DNA from: Gemmatimonas sp. UBA2094
GTDB taxonomy: Bacteria; Gemmatimonadota; Gemmatimonadetes; Gemmatimonadales; Gemmatimonadaceae
Direction of reading: 5' to 3'
NCBI GenBank assembly: GCA_002331565.1
Contig: DCZC01000067.1
Coordinates: 1 to 16,099, forward strand
DNA: 16,099 nt
Part shown: piece after piece, positions 6,441-14,842 of the stretch
How positions within the stretch are numbered: position 1 is the first letter of the stretch
How the letters are laid out: every line of letters begins with the position of its first letter
Position numbers and translations under genes: made by a program
The notes under the pieces: model-generated
The model's database searches: none
Told to the model about the DNA's origin: nothing
Seen by the model: only the letters and a program-made list of their open reading frames with translations

Positions 6441-8675
6441 GTGCGATCATATCAGCGCCTCCTTCTCGTCGCCGCCGCCTCACTGGCCGCCTCTCCACTC
6501 GTCGCCCAGGATCTCTCCTGTGAGCGTGGCGATCGTGAGGTGCGGTCGCTGCGCTTCGCCGGCAACCGCGAGTATCCTGAGGCGGTGCTGGCGACGACGG
6601 TGGCCACGTTGCCATCGACCCTGCCGGGCGTCCCCCTGCTCGGTACCCGGCGGTGCCTCGACCCGGTCGAATTCGCGCGGGATGTGCGTCGCCTCGAAAC
6701 GCTGTATCGCCGTCGCGGCTATCCCGATGTGAAAGTGGATACGGTGGTGCGCACGGTGCGGCCGACCGTGATCGACATCACCTTCCATGTCACCGAAGGG
6801 GAGCCGATGCGGGTGTCGGCATTCGCCTTGCGTGGCGTCCAGGACCATGCGGCGCTCACGGGGGCAGCACGGGACTTCCCGCTTCGGGTGGGGGGATTGT
6901 TCGACCGCAGCGCACTCGAGGCCGGTCGGGACACGCTCGTGCGTCGCCTGCGCAATCTCGGCTGGCCGCAGGCGGAAGCACTGCTTGCCTACACGACCAA
7001 CACCGCGCAGCGGACCGCCGACGTGGAGGTGGCGGTGGTACCCGGTGCGCGCGCGCGCATCGGCCGCATCGCCCTCGTGGTGGACAGCGGCGGCGAGTCG
7101 CGCTCGGTGTCCGATGCCGCCATCCGCCGCACGATGGCCCTCCGCAGCGGCGACTGGTTTTCCGCGCGGCACATCATCGACGCGCAGCGCAATCTCTATC
7201 AAACCGACGCCTTCCAGCGCGTGGAGTTGCAGCCCGACAGCGTGCAGCCGCCGGGCGACACGATCGTGAATCTCACGGCGCGGCTCGTCGAGGGTGACCG
7301 GTTCGCGGCGCGCGGCGGACTCGGGTGGGCTACGCTCGACTGTTTCCGCATGCAGGGGTCGCTCACCGATCGCGACTTCCTCCCGTATGCGCAGCGTCTC
7401 GAACTCACGGCGCGCGTGAGCAAGATCGGCCTGGGCGCGCCGCTCGATGGCGCCGAAGACTTGTGTCAGGGACAGGCCCGCAGCGATCCGTACAGCCGCA
7501 CGCTGAACTACTACACGTCGATGACGCTGCGGCAGCCTGTGCGCGCCGATCAGGTACGGGTGCCGTCGCTCACGGTGTTCAGCTCGACGCTGTCCGAATA
7601 CAAGGCGTATTTGCGCCGCACGCCCATCGGCGGCGTGTTGTCGCTCTCCGATCCGTTCGCCGTCCGTCCGTCGCCGCGCACGCCGAGCACGCTGAGTTAT
7701 CAACTGGAGCTGGGGCGCACGGAGGCGGAACCGGCGTTCTTCTGCGCCGTGTTCAATGCCTGCGACAGCGACCTGCGCGCCTTCCTGCAGCGCACCAATC
7801 GCCTCGCGGCGCTCGAGTACTCCATTTCGCGTGAGCGTCTGAACGATCCGCTGCGTCCCACTGGCGGTACGATCGTGCGAGCCACGCTGCGCCACGCCAG
7901 CACGCTCATCGGCTCCGACCGCACGCAGCAGTTCGATCGCGTGTCCGGTGATGCGAGCTGGTATCGAAAGGCGGCCGGCGCCACGATCACCGCGCACGTG
8001 CGCGTGGGGCTCGTGCAGGGACGCGGCGTGGGCAACGGTTTCGGCGGGTTCATCCCGCCGCAGGAACGGCTCTACGCCGGCGGCCCCACCACGGTGCGCG
8101 GTTTCCGTCAGAACGAGCTCGGGCCGGCCGTGTACATCGTGAGCGGGTACACCACCGAGACCGTGAACGGCGTCACGTACTTCCGTGCGGATGGCGGCGC
8201 GGTGACCGAGCGCGTCGTCCCCACCGGCGGCAACACGCTCGTGGTGGGCAACCTCGAAGCGCAGTGGGCCAGCCCGGTACTGCCGCAGCTGCTGCAGATC
8301 GCGGCGTTCGCCGATGCGGGCCGCCTGTGGAACCGTGGTGGCACGGCGCTGCGCGCCGACGGCCCCGTGGTGAAGATCACGCCCGGACTCGGCGTGCGCA
8401 TGGCCTCGCCGTTCGGGGCGGTGCGCATCGACTTCGGCTACAACCCGTACGCCCTGCCGGCGGGCGCGGCGTACTTCAATGCGCGTCCGCAGGGCGGGGT
8501 GGCGCCGCTGTACTGCGTGAGCCCGGGCAACACGCTCGCCGTCACGCCTGCTGCGGGCGCCGGACAGCCGGCGGCGCAGGCGTCGGGAAGCTGTCCCTCC
8601 AGTTACCGCCCGTCGCGGCGCACCGGCCTGTTCGGTCGCCTCAATCCGAGCATCTGGATCGGGCAGGCGTTCTGA
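6441..8675 (+). CDS. tamA: Omp85-family outer membrane protein, TamA/BamA-like
   Basis: Outer-membrane beta-barrel protein of the Omp85 family, expected to help insert or move proteins or lipids at the outer membrane. It is 744 residues. An N-terminal signal peptide (MRSYQRLLLVAAASLAASPLVA) ends near 22. Roughly three POTRA domains follow at about 34-117, 118-203 and 204-283, then the barrel. The Omp85 hallmark VRGF is at 552-555, preceded by RLYAGGPT. The last residue is phenylalanine, as in barrel-assembly signals. Three POTRAs and the adjoining tamB favour TamA over BamA, which usually has five. An in-frame TAG at 6435-6437 makes the GTG at 6441 the first possible start; no Shine-Dalgarno is seen. 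Eight cysteines are in the protein (27, 72, 301, 342, 435, 441, 692, 718), unusual for this family. Its stop overlaps the tamB start as TGATG. Confidence 0.88.
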   Translation: MRSYQRLLLVAAASLAASPLVAQDLSCERGDREVRSLRFAGNREYPEAVLATTVATLPSTLPGVPLLGTRRCLDPVEFARDVRRLETLYRRRGYPDVKVDTVVRTVRPTVIDITFHVTEGEPMRVSAFALRGVQDHAALTGAARDFPLRVGGLFDRSALEAGRDTLVRRLRNLGWPQAEALLAYTTNTAQRTADVEVAVVPGARARIGRIALVVDSGGESRSVSDAAIRRTMALRSGDWFSARHIIDAQRNLYQTDAFQRVELQPDSVQPPGDTIVNLTARLVEGDRFAARGGLGWATLDCFRMQGSLTDRDFLPYAQRLELTARVSKIGLGAPLDGAEDLCQGQARSDPYSRTLNYYTSMTLRQPVRADQVRVPSLTVFSSTLSEYKAYLRRTPIGGVLSLSDPFAVRPSPRTPSTLSYQLELGRTEAEPAFFCAVFNACDSDLRAFLQRTNRLAALEYSISRERLNDPLRPTGGTIVRATLRHASTLIGSDRTQQFDRVSGDASWYRKAAGATITAHVRVGLVQGRGVGNGFGGFIPPQERLYAGGPTTVRGFRQNELGPAVYIVSGYTTETVNGVTYFRADGGAVTERVVPTGGNTLVVGNLEAQWASPVLPQLLQIAAFADAGRLWNRGGTALRADGPVVKITPGLGVRMASPFGAVRIDFGYNPYALPAGAAYFNARPQGGVAPLYCVSPGNTLAVTPAAGAGQPAAQASGSCPSSYRPSRRTGLFGRLNPSIWIGQAF

Positions 8676-11600
8676 TGGCGCCACGTCGTCGCCTCATCGT
8701 CCTCGGCACTGCCGCGGTACTCCTCACCCTGCTGGTGGCCGTGGTGGGTGGTCTTGTGGCGCTCACGCAAACCGATGGCGGGCGGGCGCTCATCGTGCGC
8801 ACCGTCATGCCCCTCGCGCGCGCCGCCGTACCGGGCCGGTTGTACGTAGGGCGCGTGAGCGGGAATCTCTTCAGCGACATCACCATCGACTCGGTGGACG
8901 TGCGCGCTCCCGACGGGGCGCCCTTTCTCAGCACGGGTCCCATCCGGATCAGCTACGAACCGCGCGACCTGCTCGACGCCCGCATCGTAATCAAGTCGCT
9001 CGAAGTGACGCGGCCGGTGATTACACTGGTGGACTACGGCAACGACGATTGGAACTGGCGCCGCGCGCTGCAGCGCAACAAGACGAAATCGAAGACGCCG
9101 AGCCGGAGCCGATTCGGCAAGTACATCGTGATCGACACCACGGCGCTCAACGAAGTGACGTTCGTGATGCGCCTGCCGTGGCAGCTCCCCGATTCGCTCA
9201 GGGGCGCGAAGCGCGACAGCGCGCTCGCGTTCAACCTGGCGCGACTCGATGGTGAAGTGCGCGAGGAGGACGGGCGCACCGTGCGCGTGTACCGCTTCGT
9301 GCGCGGTCATCTCAATCTCGGCCGCTCGTGGCTGGCCAACCCCGACACCGCCGGCATGCACTTCCCCGTGCGACGGCTCGACGTGGTGTGGGTCTATCCG
9401 CCGTTCTGGTTCAAGAACCTCACGGGTGATTTCCGCCGTCTTGGGGACTCGCTGTGGGTGAAGGACGCACACTTCGACCTCCCGCGCAGTACGGCCCGCG
9501 GCGGTGCGAAGATCGTGTGGGGTGGTGGTCTACCCGTGCGGTACGACGTGCGCCTGCGGCTCGACAGTGTGGCGCTGAGCGACCTGGCATGGATCGACGA
9601 GACCGTGCCGCACACGGGCAGCGGCAGCGCCTCCCTCGCCATGCACAACGATCCGCAGAATCTCAACATCATCGATTACGCCATCACCGACATGGATGCG
9701 CGGTCGCTCAAGTCGCGGCTGCGCGGCACGATGACGTGGGGAGTGGGCGGGTTCGTCACGCGACTGACCAACGTGAATCTGGCGCTGGAACCGGCGCACA
9801 CCGACCTCCTGAGGTGGTTCAACGGCGAGCCGTTCCCCTACGACTGGCGCGGGGCGGTGCGCGGGACGGTGCGCGCGCGCGGTGGTTACGTGACCGACTG
9901 GACGCTCGACGAGGCGAAGGTGACGTTTGCCGACGAACACGTGCCGGGGGCGATCTCGCGCGCGCAGGCGCGCGGAAAACTCGACATCTTCCAGCCGGCC
10001 GAGGCGATTCTCAAGGGCGTCGACCTCCGGATCGAGCAGCTCGACTTCCGCACTCCGCGGCATGTGAATCCGCTGTTCGCGGAGTTGAACGGGTTCGCGC
10101 GCGGCACCGTGCGCCTCGATTCGCTGTGGTACGATGCGCGCTTCCGCACCGCCGACATCGAACTGGTCGACGGCCCCGGGCAGCCATCCCGATTCACCGG
10201 CGACGGGCGGTATACGCTCGTGACCGAAGGCGTGAAATTCGACGTGGACCTGCAGGCGGTGCCACTGTCGTACACCACGCTGTCCCGTTCGTATCCCAAC
10301 ATGCCGTTGCGCGGCAGCGCCGTGGGGCGCATCCGGGCCGATGGCATGGCGGACAAGTTCAACCTGCAGACGACGCTCTCCGGTGAAGGGGGCGAGCTGA
10401 GTTTCACCGGGGTTGCCGACGCACTCGAGCCGGTGATGGGCGCAGCCGGCGCCTGGCGGGTGCGCGGTGGCAATATGCAGGCGCTCTTCGGCACGGCATC
10501 GCTGCCCACGTCCACGCTCAACATGACCGGTACGGTGGACCTCCTGGGGACCGTGAACGAGCAGGGGACGTTCCGCAACGACAGCTTTACCGGCCCGTTG
10601 CGGGCTACCATCGATCAGTTCTCGCGCATTGCCGACGCGCGTGTGTTCGGCGGCAGTGCGGCCATGCGCTTCGATGCGGGTGTCGTGCACATGGACACGC
10701 TGACCATCGAGAGCTCCGCGGCGCGACTGCTGGCGCGCGGGGGCGTGGGACTCGATCGCCACAAGCGGGACAGTCTGCAGTTCAGCGTGCAGGTGGACTC
10801 GCTCGGCGGCCTGCGTCCGTGGCTGTCGCCGACTGACACCAGCAAGCGCGCGTTCATTCTGCCTGCCGACACGTTGCGCGGCACGGTGGAGGTGTCGGGC
10901 GTGCTGCGCGGCTCGCTCGATACGCTCGATACGCAGGGGATGGATGTGCAGATGCGCGCCGACGTGCGCGATCTGGTGGTGGCCAGTGCGCGGTCCATGC
11001 GCACGGCCTTCGATCTCGACGTGCGCGACGTGCTGCGAGGCGCCAACGGCGTGCTCACCGCGTACGCCGACTCCGCCTACGTGGCCGGTATCGACGTCGC
11101 CGCCGCGTCGGCCCGCAGTACCCTGCGTGGCGGGCTGGCCGAGCACTTCTCCGTGGCGCTGCGCACGCCGTCGGAGTCGCGGGTGAACCTCAGCGGTGGC
11201 GTCACCCGCCACGCCGATTCGACCGACGTGCGGCTCGACACGCTCACGATTCGCGTGGACAGCGCGTCGGCGAAGCTGCGTGGATTCCGGCTGGCCGGGC
11301 CGGCCACTTTGCGATTGCTGCGCGATGGCGAGGGGACGCTCGATTCGCTGGTCCTCGTGCATACCGATACGGGGCGCGTCGCTGTACGCGGTCGCGTGGC
11401 CGGTGCCGGCGCGGTGAGCGGCCGGTTCGACGCGCAGCGCGTGCCGCTGGGCGATCTCGGCCGGCTGTTGCGTCGCTCCGGACTCGAACGCGGGTCCCTG
11501 TCGACGCAACTGGCCGTGGCCGGCACCCGGGAACAGCCGCGCATCGACGGCACGGTGCGTGTCGAAGACGCCGTGGCCGGACGCGTGCGACTGGGAGATC

Positions 11601-13261
11601 TCTTCGCCGAAGCGCGGTACGATTCGTTGCGGCTCACGCTCGATGGCGCCTTGCGCGTGAACGGAGCGCCGGCCGTTCAGGCCACGGCGTCGTTGCCGCT
11701 CGACCTCGCGCTGGCCACGCGCAGCAAACGCACCATCGACGAACCGCTGACCGGGCGCATCACGGCGCGGAAGACGGATCTCTCCATGCTGGAGTCGATC
11801 TTCCCGGACGTCACACGCGCCGCGGGCACGCTCGAAAGCGACGTGTCGCTCACCGGCACGTGGGCGCGTCCGCGTCTCCGCGGGCAAGTGCGCATGGACA
11901 GCGCCGCGCTGTCGCTGGCCAACCTGGGCATTCGGCTGGAACGTGCCACGGCGGACATCGGCCTGACGGGTGACAGCATCCTCATCCGCCGCTTCGGAGC
12001 CGTGAGCGGTACGCCGACCGACACGCTGGGCGTGTCCGGCGTGATCGACATCGCGGAGATCGCGCGGCCGGCGTTCAACCTGCGACTGGCCGCCAACAAC
12101 TTCGTGGCGGTGGACAAGGCGCGCACGGCGACGCTCACGATCAGTACGCCCACCCCCATTTCACTCACCGGCTCCAGCGAGGCGGCACGCCTGCGCGGGG
12201 CGGTGCGCGTGGACCGCGGGCGCGTCTACATCAGCCAGCTCACCCAGCGGCGTGCGCTCGATCTGAGTGACAATCTCGATCTCGTGGACACCACACGGCT
12301 GGCGATGAACGCCCTGTTGCCGAGCGCGCCGAGTGCGCTCGTGCGCAATCTTCAGCTGGATGATGTGCGCATCGGCATCGGTGACGACGTGTGGCTGCGG
12401 TCGCCCGAAGCCAATCTCAAGATGGGCGGACAGTTGCGGGTCACGCGTTCGCTGTCGCGCGACGGCCGCGGTGCGCAGCTGGCACTCGCGGACTCACTCA
12501 CGGTGGAGCGCGGCACGTATCAGTTGAACCTGGGGCTGGCGCGCCCCAGCTTCGAGGTGGAGCGTGGACTCGTCCGCTTCTTCGGCGACCCCGATCTTGC
12601 GCCCTCGCTCGACATCGCGGCGTTGCACACCATCCGGGAAACACGGGCGAATTCGAATCAGCAGAACGTGCGCATCCGCGTGAACATCGGCGGTACGGTG
12701 GACCAGCCCACACTCGCGCTCACCAGTGCGGACAATCCACCGCTGCCCGAGAGCGACATGTTGAGCTACCTCGTCACCGGCGAGCCGGCCTACACTGTAC
12801 TCGGCAGCACCTACGCGGAGCAGGGGGCCACGCTTGCCTTGCGCCTCGCCGGCTCGTACCTGTCGAGCCGACTGGCCGGCGGACGATTCGACGTGGTGCA
12901 GGTGGAGCCGACGGCGCTCAATCCGGGCGACGCGGCCAATCTGCGACAGAACGGGCTCGGCATCCTCGCGTCCACGCGGGTGGGCGTGGGCGGCCAGGTC
13001 GCCCGGAACACGTTCCTGACCTTCAGTACCGGGCTGTGCGGCCTCGCGCCGCAGAGTAGCGGCAGTGGCGACGCGCTGTCCCTGTTCGCGCAGGGCCTCG
13101 GAGTGAAGGTCGAGCGGCGGTTCGAAGGGGGGCTGTCGGTGTCGGCCGGCGTGGAACCCGGTTCGAGCGCGCAGGTCTGTGGCCGGGCGGGGATCAGCCG
13201 GACCTTCCAGCAGACGCCCCCCCAGATCGGCATCGACTTCTTCCGCTTCTGGACGTTCTAG
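8675..13261 (+). CDS. tamB: TamB-like translocation and assembly module protein (DUF490)
   Basis: Very large periplasm-spanning protein (1,528 residues), anchored in the inner membrane and partner of the TamA-like protein encoded just before it. AsmA/TamB-type proteins are thought to form a long beta-sheet groove that carries phospholipid between the membranes or aids outer-membrane protein assembly. The N-terminus has RRR followed by one hydrophobic anchor (about 7-29). The long middle is repetitive beta-strand sequence. The conserved DUF490 part lies at about 1170-1528, with ERGTYQLN near 1277, then SFEVERGLVRFFGDPDLAP and SDMLSYLVTGEP near 1359. The end, FFRFWTF, is aromatic as in the family. 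The frame is open back to 8264 inside tamA, but the ATG at 8675, overlapping the tamA stop (TGATG), puts the anchor at the N-terminus and is chosen. Translational coupling suggests matched amounts of the two proteins. Confidence 0.92.
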   Translation: MAPRRRLIVLGTAAVLLTLLVAVVGGLVALTQTDGGRALIVRTVMPLARAAVPGRLYVGRVSGNLFSDITIDSVDVRAPDGAPFLSTGPIRISYEPRDLLDARIVIKSLEVTRPVITLVDYGNDDWNWRRALQRNKTKSKTPSRSRFGKYIVIDTTALNEVTFVMRLPWQLPDSLRGAKRDSALAFNLARLDGEVREEDGRTVRVYRFVRGHLNLGRSWLANPDTAGMHFPVRRLDVVWVYPPFWFKNLTGDFRRLGDSLWVKDAHFDLPRSTARGGAKIVWGGGLPVRYDVRLRLDSVALSDLAWIDETVPHTGSGSASLAMHNDPQNLNIIDYAITDMDARSLKSRLRGTMTWGVGGFVTRLTNVNLALEPAHTDLLRWFNGEPFPYDWRGAVRGTVRARGGYVTDWTLDEAKVTFADEHVPGAISRAQARGKLDIFQPAEAILKGVDLRIEQLDFRTPRHVNPLFAELNGFARGTVRLDSLWYDARFRTADIELVDGPGQPSRFTGDGRYTLVTEGVKFDVDLQAVPLSYTTLSRSYPNMPLRGSAVGRIRADGMADKFNLQTTLSGEGGELSFTGVADALEPVMGAAGAWRVRGGNMQALFGTASLPTSTLNMTGTVDLLGTVNEQGTFRNDSFTGPLRATIDQFSRIADARVFGGSAAMRFDAGVVHMDTLTIESSAARLLARGGVGLDRHKRDSLQFSVQVDSLGGLRPWLSPTDTSKRAFILPADTLRGTVEVSGVLRGSLDTLDTQGMDVQMRADVRDLVVASARSMRTAFDLDVRDVLRGANGVLTAYADSAYVAGIDVAAASARSTLRGGLAEHFSVALRTPSESRVNLSGGVTRHADSTDVRLDTLTIRVDSASAKLRGFRLAGPATLRLLRDGEGTLDSLVLVHTDTGRVAVRGRVAGAGAVSGRFDAQRVPLGDLGRLLRRSGLERGSLSTQLAVAGTREQPRIDGTVRVEDAVAGRVRLGDLFAEARYDSLRLTLDGALRVNGAPAVQATASLPLDLALATRSKRTIDEPLTGRITARKTDLSMLESIFPDVTRAAGTLESDVSLTGTWARPRLRGQVRMDSAALSLANLGIRLERATADIGLTGDSILIRRFGAVSGTPTDTLGVSGVIDIAEIARPAFNLRLAANNFVAVDKARTATLTISTPTPISLTGSSEAARLRGAVRVDRGRVYISQLTQRRALDLSDNLDLVDTTRLAMNALLPSAPSALVRNLQLDDVRIGIGDDVWLRSPEANLKMGGQLRVTRSLSRDGRGAQLALADSLTVERGTYQLNLGLARPSFEVERGLVRFFGDPDLAPSLDIAALHTIRETRANSNQQNVRIRVNIGGTVDQPTLALTSADNPPLPESDMLSYLVTGEPAYTVLGSTYAEQGATLALRLAGSYLSSRLAGGRFDVVQVEPTALNPGDAANLRQNGLGILASTRVGVGGQVARNTFLTFSTGLCGLAPQSSGSGDALSLFAQGLGVKVERRFEGGLSVSAGVEPGSSAQVCGRAGISRTFQQTPPQIGIDFFRFWTF

Positions 13262-13263
13262 CC

Positions 13264-13301
13264 GGTCGCCCCCGGTTTCGCGAGTCGGTACCGGGGCGAC
13301 C
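13264..13301 (+). terminator. Hairpin terminator after tamB
   Basis: Ggtcgcccccggt (13264-13276) pairs with accggggcgacc (13290-13301), giving 12 pairs with one bulged C and a 13-base loop. It starts three bases after the tamB stop. No T run follows, so termination may depend on the stem alone or on Rho. As the next gene faces it, the stem could serve both directions. Confidence 0.55.
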
Positions 13302-13323
13302 TACGGGTGTTCCATGACCCGTA
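13302..13323. repeat. Second hairpin in the tamB/DUF6941 convergent gap
   Basis: Tacgggt (13302-13308) and acccgta (13317-13323) are perfect 7-base complements around an 8-base loop, beginning directly after the tamB hairpin. It could act for the minus-strand gene ending at 13383, or strengthen the first hairpin. The remaining roughly 60 bases to 13382 show no other structure. Confidence 0.4.
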
Positions 13324-13382
13324 CGGCCACGCCGTCACCCCCTCGTTCCGCCGCCGTTTCTCTCGCCATTCCTCTCAGCGCG

Positions 13383-13814
13383 TCAGGAAACCATGCCCGG
13401 CTGCTGCGCGGGCAGCGCCGGCTGTTGGGTGGCGTGCACGGTGAGCGTGCTCGTGGCGGTGTGCCTCGCGCCCACGTTGATGATCATCCGGTACTCGCCC
13501 GGCACGTCGAGCGGCAGATCGAGCTGGATGATGACCGGCATGTCGAGTTCCGTGGTTCCCGGTGGCGCACTGCCGATCTCGAGTTCGGCCGAGGAGTTCC
13601 ACAGTTCGTTCCCGCGCGGGTTCATCCAGCGCAGGACGAGCGGATGAAGACCGACGTCCTGCGCGTTGGCCTTGAGGCGGAGCACGAAGGTGCTGCGGGG
13701 ATGCAGGGCGGGAAGTTGGGCCACCTGGACGGCATCGAAGATACCGAGGATGTTGAGCTTTCCTTCCTGAGAAATGTTCGCCGCATCGGCGAAGAGCGCG
13801 AAGTTCACATGCAT
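13383..13814 (-). CDS. Conserved hypothetical protein, DUF6941-like
   Basis: Protein of 143 residues with no signal peptide, membrane segment or catalytic motif that I can see. The N-terminus (NFALFADAANISQEGKLNILG at 4-24) resembles proteins now grouped as DUF6941, whose role is unknown. The rest alternates hydrophobic and polar residues (for example LRLKANAQDVG, PVIIQLDLPLDVPGEYRMII), suggesting a small immunoglobulin-like beta sandwich. The tail from about 129 is rich in Gln, Pro and Ala and is probably disordered. It faces tamB at its 3' end and is back to back with the DMT transporter gene, 59 bases apart, so it seems to be a single-gene unit. The start is ATG at 13814-13812; no Shine-Dalgarno precedes it. 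The family name is from memory of its N-terminal pattern, while the coding call itself is firm. Confidence 0.8.
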   Translation of the reverse strand: MHVNFALFADAANISQEGKLNILGIFDAVQVAQLPALHPRSTFVLRLKANAQDVGLHPLVLRWMNPRGNELWNSSAELEIGSAPPGTTELDMPVIIQLDLPLDVPGEYRMIINVGARHTATSTLTVHATQQPALPAQQPGMVS

Positions 13815-13820
13815 GCTCGC

Positions 13821-13826
13821 AAGATA
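13821..13826 (-). promoter_or_regulatory. -10-like hexamer before the DUF6941-like gene
   Basis: TATCTT on the minus strand matches four of six -10 consensus positions and ends six bases before the ATG at 13814, so transcription could begin at the start codon. There is no recognisable -35 box, and there is little room before the divergent gene. Confidence 0.35.
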
Positions 13827-13862
13827 ACCCGGTCGCGCTACCCGCAGGGGGCCGTGAGGACC

Positions 13863-13868
13863 TACATT
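13863..13868 (+). promoter_or_regulatory. -10-like hexamer before the DMT transporter gene
   Basis: TACATT matches four of six -10 consensus positions and ends five bases before the ATG at 13874. There is no -35 box and no Shine-Dalgarno, again suggesting a leaderless start. It lies 37 bases from the facing hexamer of the DUF6941-like gene. Confidence 0.35.
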
Positions 13869-13873
13869 GCGTC

Positions 13874-14842
13874 ATGACGTCGCTGTCCTCCTCGCGCACT
13901 GACGCTGCGGTACCGAACGCCTCACCGGCCACTCCGGCGTTCGGGTTGACCGATGCCGGATTGGTCCTCATGGCGACCATCTGGGGTGTCAACTTCAGCG
14001 TCGTGAAGGCGGGGCTGCAGGCCTTGACGCCGTTGTCGTTCACGGCCGTGCGCATGGTGCTCGCCGCGCTCGTCCTGTTCGGCATCGCGCGCTTTGCACG
14101 GGACGCCTGGCCGAGTCGCCGTGACACGGGGCGGCTGCTGCTGCTCGGGCTGCTCGGCAACGGATTCTACCAGCTGCTCTTCATTTCCGGACTCGCCCGC
14201 ACGCGCGCCGGTATCGCGGCGCTCATCGTCGCGGCAGGGCCCGCCTGGATCGCCATCATCTCGCGCCTCCTCGGTCGGGAGCGTGTGTCGCGCTTGGGCT
14301 GGGCCGGTATCGGGTTGCAGTTGCTGGGCGTGCTGTGCGTGGTGGGCAGCACCCAGGCATTCGAAGCGGGCGAGAGCGGTCTCCTCGGCGCGTTGCTCAT
14401 CTCCCTCGGCAGCATCGCGTGGGCGCTCTACAGCATTCTGCTGCAGCCGTACACGCTGCGCAGCAACGGGCTGCATCTGTCGGCGATCACGCTCGCCAGC
14501 GGTGCCGCGATGATGGCGCTCGTGGGAATGCCCGATATGGTGCGGCTCGACTGGGGGGCGGTAAGCCTGACGGGATGGATGTCGGTGGCCTATGCGGCAT
14601 TCCTGGCGATGGTGGTGGCGTATCTGCTGTTCTATCGCGGCGTGCGCGTGCTCGGGCCCACGAAGACCAGCATGTACGGCAACCTGCAGCCGATCGTGGC
14701 CCTTGCGGTCGCGTGGGTCATGCTGCACGAGACGCCCACGCCGTGGCAGTTGCTTGGCGCGGGGTTCATCATGGCCGGCCTGCTCGTATCGCGCACCGCG
14801 AAGGTGCGCCCGGCCCCGGAAGCCTTGGAGGAAGCGGCGTGA
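13874..14842 (+). CDS. EamA/DMT superfamily transporter
   Basis: Inner-membrane permease of 322 residues from the drug/metabolite transporter superfamily. A soluble N-terminal tail (1-24) is followed by about ten hydrophobic segments arranged as two EamA repeats. The first repeat begins GLVLMATIWGVNFSVVKAG (29-47). The second begins near 168 with LLGALLISLGSIAWALYS and includes GPTKTSMYGNLQPIVALAVA (261-280), then WVMLHETPTPWQLLGAG (281-297), which is typical of the family. Substrates in this family range from amino acids to purines and drugs, and the sequence does not tell which applies. The start is ATG at 13874. The 3' end overlaps the next gene as GTGA, so the two are probably translated together. 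That pairing does not reveal the substrate. Confidence 0.92.
   Translation: MTSLSSSRTDAAVPNASPATPAFGLTDAGLVLMATIWGVNFSVVKAGLQALTPLSFTAVRMVLAALVLFGIARFARDAWPSRRDTGRLLLLGLLGNGFYQLLFISGLARTRAGIAALIVAAGPAWIAIISRLLGRERVSRLGWAGIGLQLLGVLCVVGSTQAFEAGESGLLGALLISLGSIAWALYSILLQPYTLRSNGLHLSAITLASGAAMMALVGMPDMVRLDWGAVSLTGWMSVAYAAFLAMVVAYLLFYRGVRVLGPTKTSMYGNLQPIVALAVAWVMLHETPTPWQLLGAGFIMAGLLVSRTAKVRPAPEALEEAA
14827..14833 (+). promoter_or_regulatory. Ribosome binding site deciding the GTG start of the HAD gene
   Basis: GGAGGAA lies inside the end of the transporter gene, with about six bases from GGAGGA to the GTG at 14839. It is the strongest Shine-Dalgarno I see in the window and fixes the GTG start. 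Confidence 0.75.

Noticed and set aside
6274..6615. Upstream extension of the cobalamin adenosyltransferase
   Set aside because: The extra residues are arginine-rich and run through the divergent promoter region into tamA on the other strand; family similarity begins at 6273.
8264..8674. Upstream extension of tamB
   Set aside because: It overlaps the conserved end of tamA and would place the membrane anchor deep inside the protein.
6480..8684. A 734-codon minus-strand open frame
   Set aside because: It is antisense to the TamA-like gene. Its composition is dominated by Arg, His, Ala and Glu with no domain; tamA explains the region.
9530..11887. A 785-codon minus-strand open frame
   Set aside because: It is antisense to tamB, with the same arginine- and histidine-rich shadow composition and no motif.
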